A stretch of 64,000 bases of DNA from contig DDSP01000025.1 of assembly GCA_002343445.1 (NCBI GenBank), positions 115,852 through 179,851 of the forward strand. Reading direction: 5' to 3'. Made by a program: the position numbers and the translations under genes. A model generated the notes under the pieces. That model was not told where the DNA came from and searched no databases. It was given only the letters and a program-made list of their open reading frames with translations. The DNA comes from Chthonomonas sp. UBA2387. Lineage in GTDB: Bacteria > Armatimonadota > Fimbriimonadia > Fimbriimonadales > Fimbriimonadaceae. This document shows positions 1 to 8,973 of this stretch, in pieces (within the stretch, counting starts at the first letter, position 1; every line of letters starts with the position of its first letter).

Positions 1-792
1 AAGGATGCCGTCGGTCTGAAGTCGTGGCGGCGGCTGGGCTTTGGGTTCGTCGAGGTCGGCACCGTCACGCCCAAGCCTCAGCCGGGCAACCCCTTGCCGA
101 GGCTGTTCCGCCTGCCTTCGGATCGGGCGATCATCAACCGGATGGGCTTCAACAACTCGGGCTCGGCGGCGATGGCCGAGCGGTTGGGGCGGATCAAGGC
201 GGGGATTCCCCTCGGGATCAATCTGGGCAAGAACAAAGCGACCCCCGACGAGCAGGCCGCCGAGGACTACGCCGAGGCGCTCCGCACCCTGCGCGAGCAT
301 GGCGACTACTTTGTGGTCAACGTGTCGTCTCCCAACACGCCCGGGCTTCGCGGGTTGCAGGAGCGCGGGCCGCTTTTGGAGATCGCCCAGACGCTTCGCG
401 CCATCGAGCCCGTCAAGCCAATCCTCGTCAAAGTCGCTCCAGACCTGACGTTCGACGCGCTGGACGACGTTCTCTCGGTGTGCGTGGAAGCGAATCTGAG
501 CGGCATCGTGGCGACGAACACCACGCTCTCGCGAACCGGGCTGAGCGCCGACCCTAGCGAAACGGGCGGCCTGTCAGGCGCGCCTCTGACCGTTCGCGCC
601 GACGAAGTCCTTTCGCACTTGGCGCGCCACCGGCCGGACGGGCTGGTGTTGATCGGGGTCGGCGGGATCATGACGCCCGACGACGCCAAGCGCAAAGTGG
701 ACCTCGGAGCGGACCTGATCCAGCTGTATACGGGCTATGTGTACGGCGGCCCTTGGCTTGTCCCTCGCATCCTTACGGCCCTTGGCGGCTGA
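1..792 (+). CDS. pyrD: Dihydroorotate dehydrogenase, class 2 (5' end outside window)
   Basis: This enzyme oxidises dihydroorotate to orotate in pyrimidine biosynthesis. Class 2 enzymes pass electrons to quinone at the membrane. The frame is open from base 1 and yields 263 residues. It includes the family block GFGFVEVGTVTPKPQPGNP, then RMGFNN, the substrate/FMN loop NVSSPNTPGLRGLQ with its catalytic-region serine, and a C-terminal phosphate-binding GVGGI. The true start lies before the window, so the first ATG inside (position 94) is internal. No pyrimidine genes follow; the next gene is convergent. Identification is firm. Confidence 0.95.
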   Translation, partial: KDAVGLKSWRRLGFGFVEVGTVTPKPQPGNPLPRLFRLPSDRAIINRMGFNNSGSAAMAERLGRIKAGIPLGINLGKNKATPDEQAAEDYAEALRTLREHGDYFVVNVSSPNTPGLRGLQERGPLLEIAQTLRAIEPVKPILVKVAPDLTFDALDDVLSVCVEANLSGIVATNTTLSRTGLSADPSETGGLSGAPLTVRADEVLSHLARHRPDGLVLIGVGGIMTPDDAKRKVDLGADLIQLYTGYVYGGPWLVPRILTALGG

Positions 793-807
793 GCCGAAGG
801 GTTGCGA

Positions 808-1347
808 TCAGCCCTTGGACGTCGCGACCAATCGCGCGTGGGCTTCCATCGCTTGGGCCAGTTGGTTTGTAGCGTCCGTGTAGCGGCGGTCCGCGACGGC
901 CAGACGGTCGTCAAGGGCTTTGAACGTTGTATCGGATTCCCGCAACCGGCTCCGCTCGCGTTCCATCGCGGCGCGGTCCAGCGACGCGCGGCCCGTCGTC
1001 TTCTTGACGGCGGCCTCGACTTGCGCTTGGATGGACTTGACCGCCAAGGCGGCGTCGATTCGGGAGACGAATGCCCGGACGACCTCGAGTTCCTGCTGGT
1101 CCAGTTCGCTGCGCTCCGGCAGGTCGGCCAACTTGGTTTCCAGCAACTTGGCTTCGTCCTTCCACTTGAGGAGCACGTCCTCGCCCGTGCGCACGCCGAT
1201 GTCCCGCGTCGAACTCATCAACGTCGAGAAGGCCACACGCAAGCTGGACGTCTGCTGCTGCGGGGCGGGCTGAGGCGGTTCCTTCGGTTCTTGACGGGCG
1301 CACGCGCCCAGCGACAGAACCACCAGCACAACCCAAATCCAACGCAT
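808..1347 (-). CDS. Small predicted lipoprotein with coiled-coil character
   Basis: A 179-residue protein of unknown function. The N-terminus MRWIWVVLVVLSLGAC is a short lipoprotein signal with lipobox LGAC at about residues 13-16, so it is probably anchored to a membrane outside the cytoplasm. A Pro/Gln-rich linker follows, then mostly helical, charged sequence rich in Ala, Glu, Arg and Leu that looks coiled-coil. It starts 3 bases after the nucleotidyltransferase gene and is almost certainly co-transcribed with it. No enzymatic motif is visible. Confidence 0.75.
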   Translation of the reverse strand: MRWIWVVLVVLSLGACARQEPKEPPQPAPQQQTSSLRVAFSTLMSSTRDIGVRTGEDVLLKWKDEAKLLETKLADLPERSELDQQELEVVRAFVSRIDAALAVKSIQAQVEAAVKKTTGRASLDRAAMERERSRLRESDTTFKALDDRLAVADRRYTDATNQLAQAMEAHARLVATSKG

Positions 1348-1350
1348 GAT

Positions 1351-2289
1351 CTAGTCCACTCGACGGGAGTCGGAGCCCATCGCGATGGTGGATACGAATT
1401 CTGTTGCGGAAGCGTTGCCGCCGATGAGCGAGCGATGAATCGCCCCGTCGGATTCGACGGTCGCGCCCGGCAGCACCACGGCGTTCTCGATGCGGGTAGC
1501 CCGAACCTTGCAGCCAGGACCGATCACGACGTTCTGACCGATCTCGGCGTCCACGTCGCTCTCGGGGTGGATGAGCGTGCCGCCTCCAATGAGGAAGGCG
1601 CTGGTTTCCAAGAACGAATCGAGCGTGCCCGTGTCGAACCACTCGCCCGTGTAGACACCTGCGCGAACGTCGTGGCCCCGATCCACCAACATCTGGATGG
1701 CGTCGGTGATCTCGTATTCCCCGCGAGCGCTGGGTTGCAGGTCCTCCAGCATGTCCCAGATGGGTTGGCGAAAGAAATAGACGCCCGCCATCGCGAGGTT
1801 GCTTTCGGGGACCTTGGGCTTTTCAACAAGACGGACGATCCGGTCGCCGTCCACGTTCGCCACACCGAATCGGCTGGGGTCGGGGACCGCTTTGACCAAG
1901 TTGAGGTTCGCACATCCCGAAGAGCGGAACCTCTCGGCGGCCCCGGTGAGGCTCTCCGAGTAGACGGCATCGCCTAGATACATGCAAAAGTCGTCTGTTC
2001 CCACGAGGTCCTTGGCGAACGACATGGCGTGGGCGAGTCCCTTGGCCTCGGGTTGGCGAGCGTACGCCACCGTGAGGCCGTTACCCGTCTTGTCTCCGAG
2101 GGCGTCGCGCATGGCGGCCTCGTTGCCGCCGACGACCACGCAGACGTCTTGAACGCCGATCTCTTTCAGCCGGTCGAAGGCGTAGTCCAGCGTGGGACGG
2201 TTGGCGAGAGGCAGCAGGGGCTTGGGGATGACCTGGGTGACGGGATACAGTCGAGTTCCCATCCCAGCGGCGAGGATGACGGCTTTCAT
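1351..2289 (-). CDS. Sugar-phosphate nucleotidyltransferase (RmlA/GlmU-N type)
   Basis: This family transfers a nucleotide to a sugar 1-phosphate to make NDP-sugars for polysaccharides or the envelope. The start is taken at MKAVILAAGMGTRLYPVT, the canonical nucleotide-binding start (G-x-G-T-R), followed by PKPLLPLANRP. The frame stays open 64 codons upstream, but that part reads against the promoter region of the facing gene. The C-terminal third (from about residue 240) has short hexapeptide-like left-handed beta-helix turns (IGQNVVIGPGCKV). The substrate (glucose or other) cannot be told from sequence. A small lipoprotein follows in the same operon. Confidence 0.9.
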   Translation of the reverse strand: MKAVILAAGMGTRLYPVTQVIPKPLLPLANRPTLDYAFDRLKEIGVQDVCVVVGGNEAAMRDALGDKTGNGLTVAYARQPEAKGLAHAMSFAKDLVGTDDFCMYLGDAVYSESLTGAAERFRSSGCANLNLVKAVPDPSRFGVANVDGDRIVRLVEKPKVPESNLAMAGVYFFRQPIWDMLEDLQPSARGEYEITDAIQMLVDRGHDVRAGVYTGEWFDTGTLDSFLETSAFLIGGGTLIHPESDVDAEIGQNVVIGPGCKVRATRIENAVVLPGATVESDGAIHRSLIGGNASATEFVSTIAMGSDSRRVD

Positions 2290-2350
2290 AGGCGTTTGCT
2301 GGCTTGGCGAGACTACCCCGCAACCCCCATACGGTACGCTGGTTCCCACC

Positions 2351-3583
2351 TTGCTCGGGTGGCGTACAGGACGATTCGTGTTGGTTTTGGGCCTCTCGGC
2401 CCTGCTTTTCGGGTGCAGGAGCGAACCTCCCGCGCCCTTCGAGACGTTTCTCGACGCGCGGCCCGTCCCGCCGATCGACACCTCTCGCGGCGATGCCTAC
2501 GACTGGTACGCCTCCGCAGCCCTGGAGGCCGAGGAGAAGGCCACGGCGTACGCCAAGTGGGTCTCGTTCCCCGAATCGGACCGGGCGAAGATCATCGCGG
2601 CACTTGGGCCCGCGCTTCAGAAAGTCGCGAGGGGCTCCACTCAGACGTGCTCCTACCGCTGCGGGCCAACCAAGCCGTTCGAGCCCGCGCCCTATAGCGC
2701 GGGGTGGCGCTTATGCGGGCGCGCCTTGACGTGGCGCATCGAGCGGGCGCTTTCCGCCGGAGACGTGCCCTCCGCCATTCGGGACTTCCTCGTGGCGACG
2801 CGATTCGGGTTCGACCTGTCGGCAGGCGACACCACCGTGGCGTCGCTCGGCTTGGCCATCGTGGACGACGCGCGGTTGGCCTTGCTCAAGGGGCGAGCCA
2901 AGCTCTCGGCGCAAGACCTCCGGGCTGTCGCTTCGGGTCTCGGCGAAGTGCTGGCGCGAGTCCCCGACCCCGGATTGGCCATGGACTGCGAGGCACAACA
3001 AATGTTGGCGGCTGTCGACTTTGTTCAAGATGCCTACCGAGCCGGGAACTACGAAGCCCTCGTTTCAGGTCTGGGGCCCGAGATCAGGAATGCAACCGAC
3101 GCCTTGGACGCGATGAAAGGCTCTGACGCCAAGCAGCGACCGGCGTACTTCCGGGGCTTCGCCAACGAGGCCAAGGATCGAGCCAAGCGCATGAAGCAAC
3201 TGGCTGGAATGCCCGCCGTCGAGCGGGCGAACCAGAAGCCCTTCGAGACCACCGGCGACCGGCCGTGGCGGCGATTTGCGCGGCATTTCTTTTTGGCCGG
3301 CGAGCCCTATCTGGCCATGCGCGATCGTACGTTGGCCCGGACGAGGTTGCTGCTCATCGAGTGCCATGCGTTGAGCTATGTGAAGGGGGGCCAGCCCGCA
3401 CCTGTCGGTCTTAGCCCCTTGCCCGACGTGGCGGTCACCGACCCGTACACGGGTGCGCCCCTACGATATCTGGCGTCCGGGAGCACGTTCCGCGCCTACT
3501 CGGTTGGGGCGAACTTCGCCGACGATGGCGGCGAGAGCGGCGAAGACGGCGAATCGCCCGACCTGATCCTCGAGGCGGGATGA
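2351..3583 (+). CDS. Predicted lipoprotein of unknown function
   Basis: About 410 residues. The start is uncertain. TTG at 2351 gives the lipoprotein signal MLGWRTGRFVLVLGLSALLF followed by the lipobox Cys; a GTG at 2378 gives a signal without basic residues. The frame is open further upstream to 2192, but that part overlaps the divergent nucleotidyltransferase gene. The body is mainly helical with Trp, Tyr and Asp residues (AYDWYASAALEAEEKA). I recognise no family. A TACGCT hexamer 10 nt before the TTG could be the -10 box. The heptad repeat at 3590 follows its stop codon. Confidence 0.65.
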   Translation: MLGWRTGRFVLVLGLSALLFGCRSEPPAPFETFLDARPVPPIDTSRGDAYDWYASAALEAEEKATAYAKWVSFPESDRAKIIAALGPALQKVARGSTQTCSYRCGPTKPFEPAPYSAGWRLCGRALTWRIERALSAGDVPSAIRDFLVATRFGFDLSAGDTTVASLGLAIVDDARLALLKGRAKLSAQDLRAVASGLGEVLARVPDPGLAMDCEAQQMLAAVDFVQDAYRAGNYEALVSGLGPEIRNATDALDAMKGSDAKQRPAYFRGFANEAKDRAKRMKQLAGMPAVERANQKPFETTGDRPWRRFARHFFLAGEPYLAMRDRTLARTRLLLIECHALSYVKGGQPAPVGLSPLPDVAVTDPYTGAPLRYLASGSTFRAYSVGANFADDGGESGEDGESPDLILEAG

Positions 3584-3589
3584 GGTTGC

Positions 3590-3624
3590 TTCAGTGTTCG
3601 GTGTTCAGGGTTCAGGGTTCGGTG
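3590..3624 (+). repeat. Five tandem heptamers TTC[AG]G[TG]G
   Basis: Directly after the preceding stop codon come five consecutive 7-base units: TTCAGTG, TTCGGTG, TTCAGGG, TTCAGGG, TTCGGTG. Such degenerate heptad runs can expand by slippage. A fragment of the same motif (TTCAGTGTTCAGTGG, read on the minus strand) lies at the end of the Crp-family gene near 43195-43210. Confidence 0.8.
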
Positions 3625-3687
3625 GTTCGCGACAGGCAATTGACGGGTCCTTGGACACAGCGAGCGCACGAAAAGCGAACCGTGGCC

Positions 3688-3693
3688 TATACT
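3688..3693 (+). promoter_or_regulatory. Candidate -10 box TATACT
   Basis: TATACT lies 33 nt before the ATG at 3727, in the context GTGGCCTATACT. The same GGC-N-TATACT/TATGAT context recurs before tatA and dxs. No convincing -35 element is visible. Confidence 0.6.
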
Positions 3694-3726
3694 CGCGCGT
3701 ACCACACGGGACAACCGTTGGAGGAC

Positions 3727-4446
3727 ATGATCTTGATCAAACGCTCGCTCGCTCTCGTTTCTCTCCTCACGCTCGCCAGTGTCGCAGCGCTCGCCCAGGA
3801 TTCCGTTTCGCTCGTCTGGAAGCCCAAGGCCGGCAACACCCTCAAGTACAAGCTTCAGGTCAAAGCCAGCATGGAAGGCCAAGAATTCGCGTTCGGCACG
3901 ACCATCACGCAGAAGGTGCTCGAAGTGCGCCAGAACGGCGAAGTCGTGGTCGAAGGCAAGCAAAGCAACTTCACCCTCTCGATCGCTGGCGAGGACATGT
4001 CGGCGATGATGGGCGACATGGCGATGACCGAGACCAGCACGATGGACCGATTCGGCAACGTGCTGAGCCGCAAGTCGGACGCTCCCGCAGAGATGGACAA
4101 CGCCCGGCTCGACCAAGCGATTCTGTTCGTCTTCCCGCAGAAGGCCGATCTCAAGGTCGGTGAGACGTGGACCCGTTCGGTCAAAGCCGACGCTTCGAAG
4201 GGCCAGCGCGCCGCCGAGGCCACGTTCAAGTTCGAAGGGACCGAGACCGTGAACGGGATCAAGTCGAACAAGGTCACCTACACGTTCGTCGAGACGGAAG
4301 GCACCGCCGCCATGAAGGTGGATGCCGTCATCTACCTCGCCTCGGAGGATGGCGAGTTGGTCAAGGCCGAGTACAAGATGAAGAACCTTGAACTCGGCCC
4401 GGGCGCTCCCCCGTCCGATGCCACGGCCACCATCGTCCGCCAGTAG
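3727..4446 (+). CDS. Exported protein of unknown function
   Basis: 239 residues. The start ATG is supported by TTGGAGGAC just upstream and by a clean signal peptide (MILIKRSLALVSLLTLASVA, cleavage near ALA-QD). The mature part is beta-rich and begins SVSLVWKPKAGNTLKYKLQV. It has Met-rich and Asp/Glu-rich turns and no cysteine pair or catalytic motif. The open frame extends back to 3580 through the heptad repeat, but that is not supported as coding. The exported protein at 31851-32468 is similar in size and style. The gene ends before a strong terminator. Confidence 0.75.
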   Translation: MILIKRSLALVSLLTLASVAALAQDSVSLVWKPKAGNTLKYKLQVKASMEGQEFAFGTTITQKVLEVRQNGEVVVEGKQSNFTLSIAGEDMSAMMGDMAMTETSTMDRFGNVLSRKSDAPAEMDNARLDQAILFVFPQKADLKVGETWTRSVKADASKGQRAAEATFKFEGTETVNGIKSNKVTYTFVETEGTAAMKVDAVIYLASEDGELVKAEYKMKNLELGPGAPPSDATATIVRQ

Positions 4447-4469
4447 GCTCTGGCCCTCAAAAAGCGATA

Positions 4470-4498
4470 CGGGGCGCGTCCTTGAAGGACGCGCCCCG
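4470..4498. terminator. Bidirectional intrinsic terminator
   Basis: A perfect 12-bp inverted repeat (CGGGGCGCGTCC / GGACGCGCCCCG) with a 5-nt loop TTGAA sits between two convergent genes. On the plus strand it is followed by TTTGTCTTT. On the minus strand it is followed, after a short gap, by CTTTTT. It can serve both the exported protein gene and the prepilin gene. Confidence 0.9.
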
Positions 4499-4521
4499 TT
4501 TGTCTTTCGAGGTGGGCGTGC

Positions 4522-5310
<789 letters not shown>

Positions 5311-5361
5311 CTGATCTCCGTGCCTCGGCTGTCGGGTCGAGCCACCGGCTGAGGTTTGCTG

Positions 5362-5367
5362 ATGATA
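5362..5367 (-). promoter_or_regulatory. Candidate -10 box TATCAT for the prepilin gene
   Basis: TATCAT on the minus strand lies 51 nt before the prepilin start, in the divergent hisS/prepilin spacer. The -35 region is weak. Confidence 0.4.
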
Positions 5368-5447
5368 CAGCATCCTGTTCACGTTTCTTTAACTTTTCAC
5401 CTCGGCCCGACTGCGTCTGGTGGTGGATGCCACAATTTGGCCCGCTC

Positions 5448-6704
5448 ATGAGATTCCAAACACCCCGAGGCACCCACGACATGCTCCCGTCTCAGGCGCA
5501 TGCGTGGCATTGGGTCGAGTCGAGTTTCTCCAAGCTGGCCCGGAGCTACGGGTACTCCGAGATCCGCACGCCGATGTTCGAGGACATCGAGTTGTTCATC
5601 CGCACGTCCGGCGAAACGAGCGACGTGGTCTCCAAGGAGATGTACGAGTTCGTGGACCGAGGCGGTCGACGCCTGAGCCTCAAGCCCGAGGGCACGGCCC
5701 CGGCGATGCGGAGCTACCTGGAGCACAGCCTCGGCGCCGCGGGCGGCGTCACGCGCCTCTACTACATCACCCCGGTCTTCCGCTACAACCGACCCGCCAA
5801 AGGGCGCTATCGCCAGCACCACCAAACCGGCCTCGAGCTCATCGGCAGCCCCGCGCCCGAAGCCGATGCCGAGATCATCGAGATGACGGTCCGGCACTTT
5901 CAGGCGTTGGGCTTGAAGGAGTTGGAGGTTCAACTGAATTCGATCGGCCGCGAGGCTTGCCGACTGGCGTACCGTGAGGCCGTCCTGAACCACATGGCAT
6001 CGTATCTGGCGGGCCAGTCCGAGGAGTTCCAGGCGACGGCCCAGAAGAACCCGTTGCGGCTGCTCGACACCAAGGACCCCGAAACGCGGGCCGCTCTCGA
6101 GGGGCTTCCCCCGATCACCGACTATCTGGAACCCGAAAGCAAGGCACGGCTCGAAGCCATCGAGCGGTTGCTGGGCGAAGCCGGGATACCCTATCGCATC
6201 TCGCCCGACGTGGTGCGTGGCCTGGACTACTACACCGAGACCGTGTTCGAGATCACGTCCGGCGACCTCGGAGCGCAGAACTCGCTTTGTGGCGGTGGAC
6301 GCTACGACAACCTGATCAAGGACATCGGCGGACCTCCGACCCCCAGCGTGGGCGTGGGTATGGGCATCGAGCGAGCGCTTCTTGTGCTGACCGAACTGGG
6401 ACTCGTCCCGGGCGCGGAGCCGCCTATGGCGTTCGCTGTTTCCGGGGTGCCCGAGGCCTCGGCAAGCGTCCGATCGCTCGCCCGCGAGGTTCGAGGCCAG
6501 GGATTGGCTTGCCTCTGGGACGTCGAGGGCAAGACGATCAAGGCCCAGATGAAGCAGGTGGACCGGTCCAAGGTGCGTTTCGCGCTCATCGTCGGCTCGG
6601 ACGAGTTGGCCGCCGGTACGGTGTCCATCCGCGAGATGGCGACCGGCGAACAAGTGGTCGTTCCGGCATCGGAGGTGGCGGCGTGGCTCGACGCGCGGCG
6701 CTGA
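5448..6704 (+). CDS. hisS: Histidyl-tRNA synthetase
   Basis: This enzyme charges tRNA-His in the cytoplasm. The 418 residues contain the class II signatures RFQTPRGTHDML at the start, GTAPAMRSYLEH (motif 2 region), FRYNRPAKGRYRQHHQTG, the histidine loop VRGLDYYTETVFEI and CGGGRYDNL, then a C-terminal anticodon-binding domain (about residues 330-418). ATG 5448 is preferred because HisRS proteins begin almost directly at this motif; ATG 5427 would add 7 residues. CACAAT at 5431-5436 would give only a very short leader. The gene overlaps the next by 22 bases. Confidence 0.95.
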   Translation: MRFQTPRGTHDMLPSQAHAWHWVESSFSKLARSYGYSEIRTPMFEDIELFIRTSGETSDVVSKEMYEFVDRGGRRLSLKPEGTAPAMRSYLEHSLGAAGGVTRLYYITPVFRYNRPAKGRYRQHHQTGLELIGSPAPEADAEIIEMTVRHFQALGLKELEVQLNSIGREACRLAYREAVLNHMASYLAGQSEEFQATAQKNPLRLLDTKDPETRAALEGLPPITDYLEPESKARLEAIERLLGEAGIPYRISPDVVRGLDYYTETVFEITSGDLGAQNSLCGGGRYDNLIKDIGGPPTPSVGVGMGIERALLVLTELGLVPGAEPPMAFAVSGVPEASASVRSLAREVRGQGLACLWDVEGKTIKAQMKQVDRSKVRFALIVGSDELAAGTVSIREMATGEQVVVPASEVAAWLDARR

Positions 6705-7558
6705 TTCTTCTCGCAGGGGCCGGCGTCGCCCAAGCCCAAGTGCCCGACGTGGTCGTCCGCGCCGACACGCGACTTGCGTACGTGTTGGCCGACGATGGGC
6801 GTCCGGTCGTGCGCTGGTACGACCCGCTGGGTCGCGGCTCTTGGGCCGGGCTGTCGTTTAGGCTGGAGCCCGGTCTGCGCGCGATGGTCGTTCAGCGCAT
6901 CCAACGCATCCCTGGCAACGCCGACGACGACCCGCTGGAGCACTACTACGTCGAGAACCCGGGGGCCTGGCGCGTGGGGAAACAACCGCTGCCCTTCGGC
7001 GCCGAGACCGTGTTTCGCGATTCCGTGTTGGGCGCGCGGTTGGAGACGCAGTTGGCTCTGGGTGGCTTGCCGGCCACGGTGATTCTTTGCGACGAGGGGC
7101 TCAACCGTCCGCGCGGCTTCGGCGTGCGGATCGGCACCGATTGGATGCGCCTGAGTGCGGTGAGCGGCGACCATTTCGCGCAAAGCGCCGGTTCGCTCGG
7201 GTTGTTTCGGGACCTTCAGGACGCGCCGAAACAGGGGTCGGGCTATCGGACGATCGTGGGGCTCGACATGACCCGCTCGTGGGGCGAGTGGGTGGTGGTG
7301 GGCGAAGTCGTGGCCTTCCGCAACGGGCACGGTCCGGACGACCCCGACCGTCTGGTGTGGGACGTCTCGGCTGGAACGCCGCCGACGTCCCGGCTCGGGT
7401 TCAAGGCAGGCTTCACGGCCGACTCGGCGGTTCGAGGCGGACGCCTCAGGCTCGAGGGATCGGTGCCGATGGGCAAGAGCGTGTGGCTGGAACCCATGGT
7501 GCGGTTCAGAGACGGCACCTTCCACGACTTGACGGTGAGCATGAGGTTGAAGCTCTAG
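6683..7558 (+). CDS. Exported beta-rich protein of unknown function
   Basis: 291 residues. The GTG start at 6683 lies inside the end of hisS, with GGAGGTGG 6 bases upstream. It gives a signal peptide VARRAALILLAGAGVAQAQ with an AQA-type cleavage site. The mature protein is rich in alternating hydrophobic/polar strands and ends FHDLTVSMRLKL, a pattern seen in outer-membrane beta-barrel C-termini. It may therefore be an outer-membrane or periplasmic beta protein; this is inference. It is translationally linked to hisS but has no obvious functional link. Confidence 0.7.
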   Translation: MARRAALILLAGAGVAQAQVPDVVVRADTRLAYVLADDGRPVVRWYDPLGRGSWAGLSFRLEPGLRAMVVQRIQRIPGNADDDPLEHYYVENPGAWRVGKQPLPFGAETVFRDSVLGARLETQLALGGLPATVILCDEGLNRPRGFGVRIGTDWMRLSAVSGDHFAQSAGSLGLFRDLQDAPKQGSGYRTIVGLDMTRSWGEWVVVGEVVAFRNGHGPDDPDRLVWDVSAGTPPTSRLGFKAGFTADSAVRGGRLRLEGSVPMGKSVWLEPMVRFRDGTFHDLTVSMRLKL

Positions 7559-7561
7559 GCC

Positions 7562-8194
7562 ATGCGGTTCGCGTTCCCTGCTGTCGCGGCGGTCGGAGCG
7601 GTCGTCTTGGCGATGGCCGGGATGATTCTGCCTGCGGCGGCCTGCGCGGGAGCAGCCGTGATCGGGATGCTCTTAGCTTCAGCCGCTGGCGTGCGGAAGC
7701 GTCGTGCCGCAATGTCCTACGACGAACTCAGCGGCGACGCAAGAACGTTGGTGCGGCCGCTCGTCCGCCTGAACCGTGAGATTGAAGAACTGGTGGACGC
7801 CAACCCGTCGTCCCCCGAGATCAAGGTGATCGGGGGCGAAGCCGTCGCCGAGTCGCGCAGGTTGCTCGAGCACGCCACTCGGCTGCTGCAAGCCCGTTCC
7901 GAACTCAAGCGAGCCGTCGAATCCCAACGCGAGCTGCGCCGGAACTTCGGCGACAAGGCCAAACAACTGCCCGACCGATCCAGCGAAGCGGTGGACGCCA
8001 TCGCCAAGATCGAGGCGGCGATCCAAGGCGCCCAGATGAGCCTCACCGACATGAAGACGCGCCTCGCACTGGCCTCCGCTGGCACCCAGGAGTTCGATCA
8101 CGAGGGCTTTCGCGAGTCGCTGGCCAACCTGCGTGCGCTGGACGCATCGCTCGACGAGGCCGAAGAGATGACGCTGGGGCGATTGGACGGCTGA
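7562..8194 (+). CDS. Membrane-anchored coiled-coil protein
   Basis: 210 residues starting 3 bases after the preceding stop codon. Two adjacent hydrophobic segments (about residues 4-24 and 26-44) are followed by KRR, then a long charged helical region (residues 50-205) with heptad-like Leu/Ala spacing typical of coiled coil. It is likely an inner-membrane protein with a cytoplasmic coiled coil. No family is recognised. It is probably the last gene of the hisS transcript. Confidence 0.65.
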   Translation: MRFAFPAVAAVGAVVLAMAGMILPAAACAGAAVIGMLLASAAGVRKRRAAMSYDELSGDARTLVRPLVRLNREIEELVDANPSSPEIKVIGGEAVAESRRLLEHATRLLQARSELKRAVESQRELRRNFGDKAKQLPDRSSEAVDAIAKIEAAIQGAQMSLTDMKTRLALASAGTQEFDHEGFRESLANLRALDASLDEAEEMTLGRLDG

Positions 8195-8226
8195 CGCCGA
8201 CGATTAGGTAACCTGATCACCCCGTC

Positions 8227-8652
8227 ATGGTTGGTTCGATTCCCCTGATTTCGCGCTTGGCCGCCCTGTACGAGTTGGTCAACGCCTCGCTCGAGCCGAC
8301 GCTCGCCAATCACGGCATTACCTCGTCCACGTTCCAACTGCTTTCGGCGATCCAAGCGGGCGGCGACGGACAGACGCAGCGCCAAATCGCCGACCGTCTG
8401 GGAATCGCGCCGGCATCGCTCAGCGAAGCGTTGACGTCGGCAGAGAAGGCGGGCCTGGTCGAGCGCACGGTTTCGGCGAGCGACAAGCGGGCGCGTCTGC
8501 TGTCGCTCACCAAGCGGGGCCGGCAGGTACTCGAAGCGGCCGTTGCGGCTTTGGGCGAGATCGAGCGGCGAGCCGCCCAGGACCTCAGCCGACTGGAACA
8601 GGACGGTCTCGAACGCACGCTCCAGCGCATGATCGCCAACCTCGCCGGTTGA
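8227..8652 (+). CDS. MarR-family transcriptional regulator
   Basis: 141 residues with the MarR winged-helix layout: a dimerisation helix at the N-terminus, then HTH around residues 55-80 (RQIADRLGIAPASLSEAL), the wing (VSASDKRARLLSLTKRG, with the conserved D-x-R) and a C-terminal dimerisation helix. MarR proteins usually repress neighbouring genes and respond to small molecules. It lies between an upstream membrane gene and tatA in the same direction, so its targets cannot be told. Confidence 0.9.
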   Translation: MVGSIPLISRLAALYELVNASLEPTLANHGITSSTFQLLSAIQAGGDGQTQRQIADRLGIAPASLSEALTSAEKAGLVERTVSASDKRARLLSLTKRGRQVLEAAVAALGEIERRAAQDLSRLEQDGLERTLQRMIANLAG

Positions 8653-8681
8653 GCCGACCGAACGCCCGGGCCCCGTTGGCG

Positions 8682-8687
8682 TATACT
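8682..8687 (+). promoter_or_regulatory. Candidate -10 box TATACT for tatA
   Basis: The context GTTGGCGTATACT is almost identical to the one before dxs (GTTGGCGTATGAT at 20270-20281). It ends 20 nt before the tatA ATG. Confidence 0.65.
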
Positions 8688-8707
8688 CTAACCAGATCAG
8701 GTTCGCT

Positions 8708-8926
8708 ATGCTCAACACGTTCGCATTTGGTTTGCCCAGCGGCACGGAATGGATTTGGATTCTCGTGGTCGTTCTGCTGTTGTTCGGGGGAAAGAAGATT
8801 CCCGAACTGATGCGCGGCGTCGGCAAGGGGGTCGGCGAACTGCAGAAGGGGTTGGAAGAAGGCAAGAAACAGCTTCAGACGGCCATCGAGGAGGAGGACA
8901 AGTCCACCTCGACCCCTCACCACTAG
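8708..8926 (+). CDS. tatA: Twin-arginine translocase subunit TatA/TatE
   Basis: A 72-residue pore-forming component of the Tat system, which exports folded proteins. It has the full TatA plan: one N-terminal membrane helix (WIWILVVVLLLF), the hinge FGGKKIPELMRGVGKG, an amphipathic helix, and a short acidic, Ser/Thr-rich tail. No tatC is present in this window. The 3' end carries GAGGAGGAGGA, which encodes the acidic tail and may also act as ribosome-binding sequence for the next frame. Confidence 0.93.
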   Translation: MLNTFAFGLPSGTEWIWILVVVLLLFGGKKIPELMRGVGKGVGELQKGLEEGKKQLQTAIEEEDKSTSTPHH

Positions 8927-8973
8927 CCCGTTTCGGCTGGTACGGGTTCTCGTTCGAGCACCCGTGCGATTGG

